From contig CM060080.1 in assembly GCA_030533445.1 (NCBI GenBank), forward strand, positions 36,036,380 to 36,100,379: a DNA stretch of 64,000 nt. Reading direction: 5' to 3'. The notes beneath the pieces were generated by a model. It was not told the origin of the DNA. It was given only the letters and a program-made list of their open reading frames with translations, and did not search any database. Both the position numbers and the translations under genes were made by a program. This document shows positions 37,241 to 50,500 of this stretch, in pieces. This stretch comes from Cyprinodon diabolis. Lineage: Eukaryota; Chordata; Actinopteri; Cyprinodontiformes; Cyprinodontidae. Position 1 is the first letter of the stretch, and each line of letters opens with the position of its first letter.

Positions 37241-37435
37241 TGATACTCAGCGTCCAGCTGTAAAAGGACAGATTTCCCAACTTGTAGGTGTTGCTTTGGA
37301 TGCTGGATGCTACAAAAATGAATCTTCACTCCTGGCACTCAAACCCTGCAGCAGGACCTCTCAACACTTCTTTATTCCATCTCCCTTAGAACTTGCATGT
37401 AAATCAGACATTCTGATGCTCAAAATACTTTTGGT

Positions 37436-38668
37436 TAGGTGCTGCAACAACGAATCGATAAAATCGATAAAAATCTACTTTTAAAAGCGTTGGCAACGAA
37501 TTTCATCATCGATTAGTTGTGTCGCGCGATTAATGCGTCATCCGCTGCCGCCGTCATCACTGCCACTTGACTGAAACGGGGGAAGAAAAAAAAATACGGC
37601 AGAGCGAGCCAGCGCTGCAGGTGCGCAGTGTTGCCAACTCAGCGACTTTGTCGCTATATTTAGCGACTTTTCAGACCCCTCCAGCGACAATTTTTTTTAA
37701 AAAGCGACTAGCGACAAATCTGGCGACTTTTTACGGTGTTACTGGCGGCTTTTGGAGACTCTTACGTGAAAGCATGTATCGTTCCTACTCTTGTCCTGCA
37801 GCAGCAGCTGCTGCCGTGAGGCGCCTCCCCCATCCCAACCCCGCCCTCCGCAGGAGTCCCTCTCAGCGCTGCAGTCAGAGAAGCAGGATGTTTCAGCGTC
37901 CAGACTGCAAATGAAGTGCGCATGCGCCGGGATTGACGGCGCAAATTGATCACAATAGTTAAAATAGCCTTTATAAATAAATTAACTTGCAAATTATGAG
38001 GGCAAGGCTTTTGAAGTTTAAATCTTCTGGCAAAGATAAATTAAAGAAGATCCTGCAATTTATGGAAGTAAAGCATAAAATCCATCAAGATCAGTAATAT
38101 GACAATTAATTATATGCCACATTCCCATGTAAATATCTGTCTTTGGAGGATGTGTTTTTTACCACCCCTAGTTCTCTCATTTTTATTCCAAATACAATTT
38201 ATAATTTGAATCAGAGGGCAATTTTTATCTCTATGGTTAATTATTTTCTCAAGTAGCAACTTTAACTGCTATACTTTCCTGTCTTAAAAGGCAGAACTCT
38301 TCTAGTCTAAAAAAAACCTAATTTGTTGAAATGGGGGGGCCTATTGTTGGAGCCCCTTAGGGGCTTTTAAAAACAAAAATGCCTGTCTTTTTTGCACTTT
38401 ATGAAACAAAGTACCCTATATTTTGTGGATGTACAGCTACAATTTTCATGTAAGTTTGCGTAGTTTTATCACAAACATTTATTTTTCATATTGCACCTGT
38501 ACAGTTAATGAGCAACCTGTACTTGTGTGCTTGTTTGTTCTGTCTAAAATGTTTATTTTGGAATAAAGAGGTTAGTATACAAAATATTTTTTGTCCGATT
38601 CATCAATTAATCGAAAAAATAATCGGCCGATTCATCGATTTTTAAAAGAATCGTTAGTTGCAGCCCTA
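37436..38668. mobile_element. Non-autonomous hAT element with exact 8-bp target duplication
   Basis: 1233 bp, starting 'taggtgctgcaacaacgaat' and ending 'cgttagttgcagcccta', a hAT-type TIR pair, flanked by CTTTTGGT on both sides (37428-37435 and 38669-38676). Subterminal regions are rich in atcgat/attaatcg motifs. No transposase remains. The interior contains a CpG-rich segment (37500-37620), a cluster of gcgac motifs (37640-37730) and a GC-rich block (37795-37900), so it looks like an internal-deletion or composite derivative. Confidence 0.92.
37640..37730. repeat. Cluster of GCGAC/GTCGC motifs inside the hAT element
   Basis: 'cagcgactttgtcgctatat', 'ttagcgacttttcagacccc', 'agcgac', 'agcgactagcgacaaatctg' and 'gcgacttttt': about eight copies of gcgac or its complement within some 90 bp. 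A recurrent fish repeat motif; purpose unknown. Confidence 0.7.
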
Positions 38669-38676
38669 CTTTTGGT

Positions 38677-40094
38677 ATTACCACACCATTAAACTGTATT
38701 CCTTCTCTAAATGCATGGCTGAATTGTATTCTCCTCACTGACATTATTTTACCATTTTTTAAATAATAGTTTGTGAAATACATATGACTGCATTGTGTCT
38801 GTGATAAAAATTCTGGCAGTGTTGTCAGTAAGGGACAGGCCGCCTGCTGGATTGTGGTGTCATGTCTACTACCCATAGGTGTGAGTGTCTATAGATGATT
38901 GTGGAACTTCCTCATCTCTGTGTTGGCAGTGCGATGGCCTGCCTTTCCCCTAGAATGTAATGTGAATAACTCAAACTCCCCTTACAACCCTGAATAGGAC
39001 TGAGTAGGGATTACAAATGAATTAGATTGTTATCAAATCAGTTGATAAGAGGAGCTGCGACATTTCACGTTAAAGTTTTTTAATTACTGATAATCAATGA
39101 AAATCATTAAACAAGGTTCAGCACTCGGGGCATGTGCTCTTATTTTCGTAAATTGCATTAGCCTCAGCAACTGAGGCAGATGTCCAGTAATGATTGGTCT
39201 TATGTTAGTAGAGCATGTACTTACTGACCTTTTACATTCTGTCGTATTAATAATTTATACTCTGCTTCTGAACCCTCTTATTGTCAAATGACTGAGAAAA
39301 TCAGGTTTCTTCTACAAAATAAGATGACTAAGGTTAAAAACAAAATATTTCTTTCACAGAAAATAAAATATATTATGTATAGACTGCAGGAAATTAAAAC
39401 CAGCCATAGGCAGAACTACATTGCTGCATTTTGGCTATACATCAACAAGTCTTAATATCTTTGAAGTGAAAGGCTTGTTTGATTTTAGGCCTGCTTAATG
39501 TCCCAAAACAAAGACAGATAGCTTGCATTATTCTATATGTAGCTTCATAGACACTAAGTTAATTTATTTGAGGGAATTCAGTGCAATTATTGCAAAGGTG
39601 TTTGCTGGAGCCAGAGGATTATGAGCAAAATGTGGTTAGAAAACATTACGGCACTCTATGCAGCCAGATAATGTCTTCCTGGAAATGCTATGAGGGGGGT
39701 GGATACACAAGAAAGGAAGAATGACTATGTCTTTCTGCCTCAGACTGTCGTACACCTGCCCTGTCACACTGCCAAAAACATCCCTATGAACCCCATTGTT
39801 TGTTAGTCTGGATGGATAAGATTACATCCGTTTCCAGCCTTTCCTTGAGCAACAATTTTGATCAGTTACATTTATCTGGTTCAATATGTCATTTTACCCC
39901 GTCTGTAAGTGACTTCCTGCCTCCCTCATTGCCCTGCCATTACTGTCACAAATGTAATTACTCTCCTAACTATGCCACAGAGCTTTTTCCTCTGTGTACA
40001 CAGTTTATTTAACAGGCAGTTGCGCATTTAAAGAGTAGGGTTTGTGGAGTTAAGGCCGGCACAAATTTAAACTTCAGTTTATTTTTTAACAAAG
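38677..40094. other. Intronic/intergenic, nothing recognised
   Basis: AT-rich sequence without gene-like frames or repeat boundaries. Confidence 0.4.
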
Positions 40095-40599
40095 TTAAAG
40101 CTACAGTGTGTAATAATTACAGGGATATACAGTCAGAAATGTAATATATTATACATAACTATGTTATTTATCATCATCTACGAGCTCAGCCTCTTAACCT
40201 TAATATTTGCGTTGCCTTAGAACTCGTTATTTATAATTACATAGGAGCGGGTCTCGCAGCCATGGAGGCAGACATCTTTGCGCTACGGCAGCGCAGAGCC
40301 AACAAACTAGCGATTACGAGATCGCCCATTACGCTCGAAAGTAACTACGGCAAGTTGAGAGAGATGAACTGAGACGGTACTGAACACACAGACTAATGAA
40401 ATACTATCTGTAAAATTATCTATGTAAACAAACCTCATCACTTGAGAAGGTAGGTGATGCGGACATCGTGGAAGACATTTTTCCCGTAACGCTCGCCGTA
40501 CTGTTGGGGGGGAGAAGCGCTGGGGGGGAGATGTTCATGTTGCTGCAGTCTGCAGTCTGGACGTTAGATGTCGCTGAAAATTACACACTGTAGCTTTAA
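40095..40599. mobile_element. TTAA-flanked MITE, copy 1
   Basis: 505 bp including the TTAA at both ends (40095-40098, 40596-40599). The TIR is AAGCTACAGTGTGTAAT on each side. The interior is CpG-containing with 'agccatggaggcagacatct' and 'gcgctacggcagcgcagagc'. A second copy lies at 43451-43971. The two copies share both ends but differ in a central block (about 40326-40385 against 43682-43755). TTAA targets suggest piggyBac- or Kolobok-type mobilisation. Confidence 0.9.
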
Positions 40600-43129
40600 A
40601 AAAGGCAAAAATATCAGGCAATGTTCAACCTTTCATTTAGTGTATGATATTCACTAAATGGACAATGCATTTGATACTATGGTTCACTTGTTTTCTAGCA
40701 GGAATGAAATAGCTAATCACATGGCAGCAGCTCAGTGATCTGTCATCTAGTGAAGTGAAAAAAATGTGCTGAAGTTCAAACCTGGCATTAAAATGAGGAA
40801 TAAAGGGGTTATTTCATATGTGGCATTTTTATTGATACCCAATGGGTCCTCGAGGTCTATAATAAACTGCTTATATTTTATACATAACTATCTCGCAGCT
40901 TTATAAAACATGTCCAGATGTAAGGAAAATAAACCAGTGAGCAGTAACTGTAGAATAGAGTTGCTTTAAGAGGTCAGGTAGGAAGAGGCTGATTGGTGCT
41001 AGATAGACTAAGAAGATGAGGTTAACGCTGTCTTTAACAAAAACATGCGGAAAACTGTTCCCAAATATGTTACACATTAAACCCTGAAGCGGATATGCCA
41101 CAACTGGAAAAAATGCACTTTGTTGGAAAGTGACAGATTGCCCAAAAAGTGTCTTGTCATCGAATCCCATGTTTAAATGAACCATTTTGTTGGTTTGGGA
41201 AGATTTACTAAGGAATCATGAGATCATTATTACAATATCACTGTACACAGTTTATCAAAGAACAGCCTGGGATGCAGATTTTTTTTTTTTGTGGCAGTAC
41301 AATATTGGGTTATATTTGCTATTTTGTGGAGCATTCATGGGTTAGAAGGTAAAGAGGTGGTAAGGTGGTAAAGTCAGTAATGTTATTTCATTGCCAAAAC
41401 AGCAGACTTCGGCAAATAGCCACTTTTTCAATGAAACCGTGTTTAGGCCAATTCAGTATATTTGTTTTTTTCCAGGAACTAGGAAGACTACTGATATCAT
41501 CATACCAATATCAATCTACGCTGCATGTTTTTCTGATGTCTTGCAGTCCTGCTATTAACTAAGTATTCAGAATAAAGGATCGTCAGGTAGACACACCACT
41601 CATAATCTGTTGATCAGATTCAGTTCAGTCAGAATGTAATAATATTCTGAATGAGAGGCGGTTTACGTTGATCCCTAATCCAACAGCATCCATATCAAAA
41701 GCTGTTGTGATAATTTAATTCAGATTGGGGAAAAAACTGACCTGACTGCACATGTCTGTGGAGAAAAAGGCAGTAGGGCAGAGCAGCACAGAACTTAGCA
41801 GATAGTAATTTCTGCCCATTCCCTTATTCTGTGATGTAGAAAAAGCAGCGTCATGAGTTGCTGAGCCTTTAGCTTTATTATGGAAAGCTGCAATAGTGCC
41901 AAACACTCTCAGAGTGTGGAATGGGTTCATTCTGGGTAATCAGAACAGTCAGAACCAACATTCTTCCATTTTTGTTTGTTTTGTTCCCACATGTGGAGAA
42001 GTGCTTTTATTCTGAATAAATCTTGGTATAAGTAAATGCACATCATGATTGGAATATGTGTTTTAGGGCTCACATGAATGATCTGTTTTGATAATGTTTT
42101 TTTTATCAATCCAAGCAGATTATAACTGAAACAAGGAATTATGTGAATGTAAACATGGATATGGAGTGCATTGCACCGTAGTTAAACATTAGCTTAAAGT
42201 TTGAGTGAGAAGCTATCATGTCAATATACAAGTTTTTAAAGAATATATGTACACCTCATTTAATTTATAATAATTACAGCAGGTTTTAAGGCAAGATGGG
42301 TTCCAACAGTGTTTAAGCCAGGTGTGCAAAATCCAGTTTATGGTGAGTGTGTGTCCAAGACTCACTCTCAACCCTGCCCTCCAACACACTGGCCACTAGT
42401 TTTTTGTGTGACCTCAATGATTATCAATTACCCGTCTGAAACCTTTTGATGGCCCTTCAATTCACTATAACCTTTAAAACAACTTCTGAATTGCCAATGT
42501 AATATATATCGATGTTGGACTTGTTATCAACCATATTATCTTCAAACTGTTAGTGTTATTTTATGCTTCACTCATTCATAGCAGCTATTCATTGACTATA
42601 TCATAAGCATAGTCATATTAGGTAAAAACGTGTTTAAGAAAATCAATATGGTCATCAACCATTCTTAATGATTGAGGAAATTACAATAATGAGGTGTCTA
42701 TGTTTGCGTCCACTGGCTGCATGTCTGGTGATCCCAGTCAAAAATCAAAGAGATTCCATGTTGATCAATTTAGTGTGAACTTTTTGTGTTCTAATTGCTG
42801 CATGAAAATCTGGCATAATTAGTGCACCACAGTACAACTAAAGATGTGCGTGCAAGTTTTAACAGAACCGATATGCAGCTGATGCATTATAGAGGACAGA
42901 TGTAGGCAATGGGGTGATTAGATCAGGCTGTGTTTCTGAAAATTACAAATGAGCCTTTTTATTATGTCAGGAGCAGGCATTGTTTTCCATGGGTGGAAAT
43001 CATCTGCTGTATAAAGCATTACATGAAAACTCTAACGTGTTTTTTTCCCAAGACATACTAAACATGAAGATTAAGACTGAAGTTTACCGTAGTTCTAATT
43101 ATGACAGGTTCAGATTATTATATGACAGT
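40600..43129. other. Intronic/intergenic, nothing recognised
   Basis: AT-rich. Poly-T at 41279-41290. Short frames only. Confidence 0.4.
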
Positions 43130-43134
43130 TATAA

Positions 43135-44436
43135 TGTCATGATTTTATGACCCACATGCCAAAAACCAAACAGAGAGACCAGAGGAAGGTTTAACAGGTT
43201 TATTGTGAGTAGTTAGAGAGGAGTCCAATGCTGCTCTGAACACTGACTGAAAAGTGAAGGGGAAGATTCTGCGGTTAGTTCGGGCTCAGTGGGAAATTTG
43301 TGTCTTTGATTTGAAAAAGGGAGTAAAGGCAACAGGACTCACGTTTCCAGAAAAAGGTGTCTTTCTTTGAATCCAGTCGGTGTGGGTTGTTCCAGTAATA
43401 GACTTGCTGGTTGGAGGGCAGACAGGTTTTAACCAGGTTGAGGTTCTTACTTAAAGCTACAGTGTGTAATAATTACAGGGATATACAGTCAGAAATGTAA
43501 TATATTATAAATAACTATTTTATTTTATCATCATCTACGAGCTCAGCCTCTTAACCTTAATATTTGCGTTGCCTTAGAATTCGTTATTTATAATTACATA
43601 GGAGCGGGTCTCGCAGCCATGGAGGCAGACATCTTTGCGCTACGGCAGCGCAGAGCCAACAAACTAGTGATTGCGAGATCGCCAAAACGTCACAACGATG
43701 TAGAAAAAATAACGGGTATATTTATTATCTTAAGTCTACATGAAATCTATACCCTACACAGACTAATGAAATACTATCTGTGAAATTATCTATGTAAACA
43801 AACCTCATCACTTGAGAAGGTAGGTGATGCGGACGTCGTGGAAGACATTTTGTCCCGTAACGCTCGCCGTACTGTTGGGGGGGAGAAGCGGTGGGGTTGG
43901 AGATGTTCATGTTGCTGCAGTCTGCAGTCTGACCGCTAGATGTCGCTAAAAGTTACACACTGTAGCTTTAAGGAACAGAGGAGCTGACTGCCACTTAGAT
44001 TTCCTGCGGTACTTGAACGTTTTCTTGTGGAGATGAATCCCTTGCTCAGTGTGAAGCTCAAACAATCCCTTGGGGAAAAGTAGATCCAAACCTCCAGTTG
44101 GAATCCCCAGCTCAGTTTGAAGCTCAGATGATCCTTCCAGGGAGAGAAGGTCCAAACATCCAGTTTGCAAGATGACTTCCTGCCGAGAGGCAAAGACAAA
44201 AACAACAAGGTTAATACTCAGGTTGACAAAAACTCAGCAAAACTCAGCTTGGCTAGAGTACCCAAAACTGGCAAACACTCTGACGTCGAGGTAGTGGCAG
44301 TCAGCAGCTTAAGAGTCCTCCGGTAATGAGGCAACCATCTGCAGGTGTGTGAGAAGGCCAACGAGAACCAGGCGCCACCTGGTGGTAGAGGAAAACAAAC
44401 AAAAAAACACAACCCACACAAACTGGATTCCTAACA
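43135..44436 (-). mobile_element. Solo LTR, copy C, complete, with 5-bp target duplication and nested MITE
   Basis: The best-preserved LTR of the family: starts TGTCATGATT, ends GGATTCCTAACA, flanked by TATAA on both sides (43130-43134, 44437-44441), a 5-bp duplication usual for Gypsy-type integration. Without the nested MITE (43451-43971) the LTR is about 785 bp. Sense is minus. No internal region is present, so it formed by LTR-LTR recombination. Carries 'cgccacctggtgg' at 44373-44385, a match to the CTCF consensus on the minus strand. Confidence 0.9.
43451..43971. mobile_element. TTAA-flanked MITE, copy 2, nested in LTR copy C
   Basis: 521 bp with TTAA at both ends and the same TIR (AAGCTACAGTGTGTAA) as copy 1. 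It interrupts the LTR between 'aggttcttac' and 'ggaacagagg', so it is younger than the LTR. The central block 43682-43755 is unrelated to the corresponding block of copy 1, suggesting replacement or gene-conversion mosaicism. Confidence 0.9.
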
Positions 44437-44441
44437 TATAA

Positions 44442-45878
44442 TAATAGTTCTATTTATTTGTATTTTGTTTACACCTATGGTCCATCATATTAAACTTTTT
44501 TCTTTATGCAGATCTCATCTTTCTCAAATGCCCTTTTATTCCACCGGATTTTGCTTGATTAGCCTGACAGGTCAAACTTTAAAAAAGGAAACCAAACCAG
44601 AAAGTATAATATGTGTGTGTTTATGACTGAGCTTGAGGGGTTGATCAGATGATAGCGGTTCATTTTTTTCCCCAAAGCATCTCCATGTGATACTGATGTG
44701 GCTTGATGGGAAAATATTCTGTTTATTGAGGTCACTCATATGATGCTCCACAGGGGTGTGAGGAGTCGTAACCCACATGTTGGAGACCAGAGGAGTACTA
44801 AAGGTTCAGTGGATTGCAGCTTACTGCAGGGCCAAAGAGCCATCAGAAGTGTGTGTTTTCAGTCTTTGTAATAAGCTCCATGAGTGCTTAGTCAGGAAGA
44901 TATTATGATACTGTTACAGTGGGAACTTTGCCACTCAACAGGAGCAGTGACACCACTTCAACATGTGCTTTGCTCTGAAACGTGTTGAGTTAGTTGGTTA
45001 AAGTCATGCAGGGTTGTTCCATTGTTTCTTGTTTTTTTTTTTAGGTGAGAGGTAATAAAGCTGCCATTGCGCAGCCATGAAACAGCTGCTTTTTGCTCAA
45101 ATACCATCTCCAAAAGGGGCTGAAATCATTAATTCATTTACACAATCTTAAAATAGTTTTGCCTTTTTTTTTTTTCTTTTTTTTTCAAAAAAAAAAAAAG
45201 AGACTCAAGGCAGAATGGAAGAATTCAATAGCTTCTCCTAAGGTAGCAGCTATTGATAATTTGACACCAATTCAGTAAGTTAGACTTGTTATCCTGTTCT
45301 CTGCACTATGCAAATTCAATTTTTACATGTTAGTCCCACCGAAAAGTATCCATAGGTAATGTGTACTGTAGAAAAGAAAATCTTAAGGTTGTGCAAGTTT
45401 AATCTAAACCATCTCTGAAAACTATGAGGGTATATGAAAGTTAAAGGTATTGATCTAAAATATATGCAGTTGTTTTTAAGATCCATTCATAATTACATTC
45501 AATTTTTCCATATTCTCCTTTTCTTTAGAAATAGAATTGGTTTCAATGTATTTTGCTCACAGAATTTCCCTTCTGCTCATCAAAATGCTTCTCCAATCAT
45601 AAAAAATAACTAACACAAAAGCTTATAGAGTCGAATTCTCATGTCCAGAAAACAGAACTTGTCTGACTTTAAACTGAGGACGTGTCAATAGATATTTGTG
45701 GCAGATACCAAATCTCATGTTTACAAGGTTAAATATAGGCACGCTTTGCATACATTCCACTCACTGTGTCCCATTTAGCAGCAAGAGATAGACACAGGCT
45801 GAGGCTTCTGTAAAGGTTATACAATAAAATAGTCTGATTGTGTCTTCTCTCTAACAAACAACAAATTTGTGTGGTTAA
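44442..45878. other. Intronic/intergenic, nothing recognised
   Basis: AT-rich, with poly-T/poly-A runs at 45163-45200 that could fold on themselves. No gene-like frame. Confidence 0.4.
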
Positions 45879-46130
45879 TAAGGCTGCAACCAACAATTAT
45901 TTTACCAACCAGTGGAAGTTTGTGTTTTACTGATTATTAACTGGATAGCAAGTGGTGCAAAACTACAGTATGCTATTTAAGCAGTTGTGGATTAAGACAA
46001 GAGTTTTTTCATCTTAAATGCAAAACATATAGCAATATATCCAGTAAATAATTACTGGGTTATTGCATAAGATGAGGTTTATTCAATAATCAATCAATCA
46101 CAACTAATCCAGTTAACTGTCTTAGCTCAA
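45879..46130. mobile_element. hAT-type MITE, diverged
   Basis: Left end 'taaggctgcaaccaacaatt' is a hAT terminus related to the element at 37436. The right end 'ccagttaactgtcttagctc' is a decayed inverted counterpart. Flanks gtggttaa (45871-45878) and gtggctaa (46131-46138) match at 7 of 8 positions, consistent with an old 8-bp target duplication. 252 bp, no coding. Confidence 0.6.
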
Positions 46131-47450
46131 GTGGCTAATACTCTTATTATTAATACATGATGTTCTAATAACAGTTTAACAGCTGTATTCCTGACTTTCC
46201 ATCTAAACTTTTTAGATTTAGATTTCTGTCTAACTGCAGTAAATCAGAACACTCAAAATAGTTTGACTATCCTTCCTGAGTAGAGCAGTCAATCATTTTA
46301 GTTTTCATTTCAGATTTCCGAAAGGCTGCTAAAATTTGAACATTCAGGGTGTCCATATAACAATTATTTATGCTCAGAATGAAAAAAAAAATGCTGTTGT
46401 TAAATTTGATTTGCTGATTTCTGATCTTTTTTTGTAAAACTTTAAGCTGGAGATACTTATTTCCACCAACTCATTAATCCTTTCTGTTATTTACTAGAAA
46501 TCTTGCTCTCTCTTTCAGTATTAATGAGGCTGCCAATATGTCTCAAGATGCTTGATAAAATGCAGTTTTCATTTAAAATATCCTAAATATCTGTGCTTAT
46601 TCTGACTTCACTTTTTAAAAAAACATCTTGTTTAAACATAACACTTTATTTAATATGTTTTAAATATTTTTTGCCTCAGTTTCCACATCCTAACAGAAAA
46701 GTGTTGATTTTTAACATGACTTGTTGGGGTTTTTTTTTAGTGACCGAAAAAATATGAATGCCCAATCATAGTCCAGCTGAAAACCTTCAAATTCAGCTAA
46801 CCAACCAGTTTCCACCGTAATCGTTTCTTCTTAAAACCTCAGCAGATTACCAATATGAAAATATAAAAGGTTTTAAAAAAAGTCAAAACCGCCAAACTAG
46901 TAAATAGTAAAATAGTTCCTATTCTTTAAAGCTCTGTCGATGTGATGACCGTGACGGCATATTGACTATAGATTAACACAGGGGACATTACCTCAGGGGT
47001 TTTAACAATTATGGGTGCTTTTCTGTTTACATGAATTAATGCATAACATTTGCACTTGAGTTGTAGTTGATAAAATAAAACAATGATATAGAGAAGTACT
47101 ATGACTATAACCATATCTGTCCCATCTCAGTAGAGAAACAGTCTTTCCACTCTGACACTAAAACCTGCTTCCGTCCATCCTCCATCCTGGACTTCTGGTC
47201 TGGAACCCATTAGAGCAGGAATCTCCAGCAGTGCAATGAATCCACATTAGCATTGCCTACCCTGTCTCACTAAGACAGGAAAGAGGCTCTGCCTTAGTTC
47301 CAAATAGACAGATATTTCACTTCATTCACGTGGAAGGCGTTGGAAAGTAAACGTTTGCTAAAGTAACTTTTCTCTAGAAGAAAACTGTTTGTCAAAAAGG
47401 TGATGGTCACATGGGGTTCCTAGTATCCATTGCTAAGTCTGTTTATTTTT
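46131..47450. other. Presumed palm1 intron immediately upstream of the ATG exon
   Basis: AT-rich with no gene-like frame. Ends in a strong polypyrimidine tract (tttattttttctctcttttc) just before the palm1 acceptor at 47464-47465. Confidence 0.5.
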
Positions 47451-47466
47451 TCTCTCTTTTCTCAGG

Positions 47467-47508
47467 ATGGCTGAGGTGTCACAAGAGGAGAGACTCCAGG
47501 CCATCGCT
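47467..47508 (+). CDS. palm1: palm1 coding exon 1 (residues 1-14)
   Basis: Encodes MAEVSQEERLQAIA. The acceptor tttctctcttttctcag ends at 47465, so one 5' UTR base (47466) precedes the ATG and a further upstream exon must exist. Donor GTAAGC follows at 47509, phase 0. Confidence 0.9.
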
Positions 47509-50500
47509 GTAAGCAGTTTCCACATGCAGACACACACAAACACAGCCTGTTTCCTATCTCTATCAGACCAGGCCACACTAACTGCTGTCGAGACAACAAA
47601 TCGTTGCTGCTTGTCAAGGTCTGATAGCATGTCTTAATGACTCTACCTTTTAGATCCCATCCTCTGCACCCATTAGCTGACATCCTTAGCTAATGGTGTA
47701 GATACATCTTACTCCTTTTTTTCTTTCTGTCTTCTGCTATGTCACTTACAGTAGCTGTGCAACCGTTGTTTCTTTTCTACATAATATATACTTTTTTAAA
47801 CAAACTTTTAAATAAAGTTTGAAGAGCAAATGCACATTTGCTCGCCAGTGATTCTAGGACCTATCAATAATTTCAAGTATGCCAAGAATTTTACTGGCCC
47901 TCTTATCATAAGATGTGTGTTAGAAATGAAAAAAACTTTCCCTGGCTGACACTACAAAAGACTCACTTGTTTCAGCTCTTGTTACCAGATGCATAGTATT
48001 TGTTGTTCCTGTAATACTTTCTTGTGTTCGATTAAAAGAATAATGTGTAAAATTTGATACTATGCTGTAACTTTTTCACTGATTATTGGCAGAAGCAATT
48101 AATCTCATCACATTCAAAGGCTTTACAATTCTCGCCATATCTTTCCAGCTTGTCCTGCTTTATATAACAAGTTTTATCAGAACTTGTTATTAGGGATGGG
48201 CGATATGGACTAAAAAATGTATCATGATAATTTGTCTTATTTATCACTGTAACGATAAACGACGATAAAAACTACCAGCAAAATATTTTGTATTATAAAT
48301 CTGTCACTAAATTCTGTCTTGAAAGCCCTACAAAAGACTAGAAACCACTAAACTATATCAATTAAGTTCAAGTACTGCACCTGTACTGCAAAACTGTAGT
48401 GATACCAATCAAATAAGTCTGAAATATGAGAGACCAAATTCCAAATTTATTCAAACGATGCAAACAGCAAAACTAACTTGGCTTATTAAAAAAAACCAAA
48501 GTGGTGCAACTGCAAACACAACCTGATAAATAGTCATCTCATGATAAAAACGATAAATTCAAATTGTTATTGTGGGGAATTTCTTGGACGATATATCGCA
48601 CACGATAAAATATCGCCCATCCTTACTTGTTATATATATAGATATAGTACAAATTTGGACAGCGTCAAAAAACAACTTATAACCCCCTTTTTTTTCTTAG
48701 GATCAATTGGATGTATGAACTTTGGTTTTTAAAGAGTGATTTACTTGATTTACATATTTTATTGCTGCTGGCTGTGACTAAATCCTTTTTCAATCAAAAT
48801 GAAATGATATTAAAGGTTCCCTTCAGGGAAAAACTGGAAAGGAACCAATCGCATAAACATGTATATGCAGTGAAGCAAGCCAGGCTTCATATCTTAAAAG
48901 AAACCAGATCCCTCCTTAAACCTAACTATCAACCTTTTGGGGATTTGCAGTAAAACTTTACACAAGCACTTAGCAGTCTGGCATTGATTGCTGACCCGAG
49001 GCATAAGGGAGCTTAGCCCCAGGCCCCCCAAGACCCCTTGAACTTAAACACTGGGTATTGCAGAATGTTGTTTTTTTCTTATCTGTTGTTAAGGTTATGA
49101 TAATGAGCCAACTTTATAATTTGCTCAATTGTTTGCTAAATTATTTAGGTGTTTTAAAAGACTATAGCACTTTGTATTAAATGCATGTTGGAGGATTTTC
49201 TCGAATAATTGAAAAAGAGGAGTGGCAGCCTAGTGGTTAGGGCATAGGGCTTTCAATCCTGAGATTGCAAGTTTGATCCCCCACTCCCACAGACTGCCAC
49301 TCTGGGTCCCTGAGCAAGACCTTTAATCTCAGACTGCTCCCCGGGCGCCTCACAATACCAGCTCATTGCTCCCCAAGGGGATGGGTTAAATGCAGAGAAG
49401 TAATTTCCCTCTGGGATTATTAAAGTATATATAAAAAATCAATAAAATTCCAATTTTAAAATAAAATGCACATGCACAACCCTGTACCTGTTCCTGAGAG
49501 GGAATGCCTATAAAACGTGTGCAACAGCAGGGCGAGAGCCATGCGAGGGCATCTTAGGCCTTTCTTTTCTTCTCGTAGACACTTTTTCTCTTACGACCCT
49601 CGGCCATTTCCAAAGAACCGCGGTGAGAAAGGCGAACTTCAATGACTGCTTGAAACCGTAGCTCACCACAGATATATGCCAGAAAGTGCGCATGTGCAAA
49701 AAAAGATAGCTATGACGAGCAGGTAGGACGGCCTTATGTAAACATATCAATAGAATGATTGACAATTAGGAGGATAAATTATTTTGATGATCGACCTGGA
49801 AAAAGAACATCCTCACCTATACCTTTAATATAACATTCAAATCTGTTTAAGGAAAGAATTCAAATGAGCAATAAATATATGGTTATGTAAACATTTTCAT
49901 ACTTTGATGAATATACTTGTGGAGTCATAATTTAATGCCACTGATGTAATTCAGGTATTATTCTTTTCCTGAGCCTGGAGAATGATTAAGTTTGCAGATA
50001 GTTCTCACCAAATAATGTCATTTTAAGTATTTTATTATTGACAAAAACTGTAAAATCTGGCCACTTCCTTTTGTAAAGATGTTTAATAGAACAAAAAGAT
50101 TTAAAAAATGTATACAGCAAATAATATACAGAATAAAAACATTTACAAACTTATTTACATCAAATTATTAGCTCAATTCTGCTCAGGGCCCTATTGGACC
50201 TCTGGCCAACCCTGCTCGTACCAGTATCACTGTTAAAAGCAGGGGTCATAATAATTATCAATTCAAACTAGTCTACCTAATAATGCTCATTTTTTATGCT
50301 TTACAATCTCTGTGGCCCTGTTGTTGCCTGTTCTGAACACTCTGTATTTGTCTATGGGGTGACAGGAAAAAAGGAAGAAGCAGACAGAGATTGAAAACAA
50401 GAGAAGGCAGCTTGACGATGATCGCCGGCAACTTCAGCATCTTAAGGTAATGATGCATCTTTGTCCTTTTGTTTCTACTTTCTATGGATTTACTAAATTT

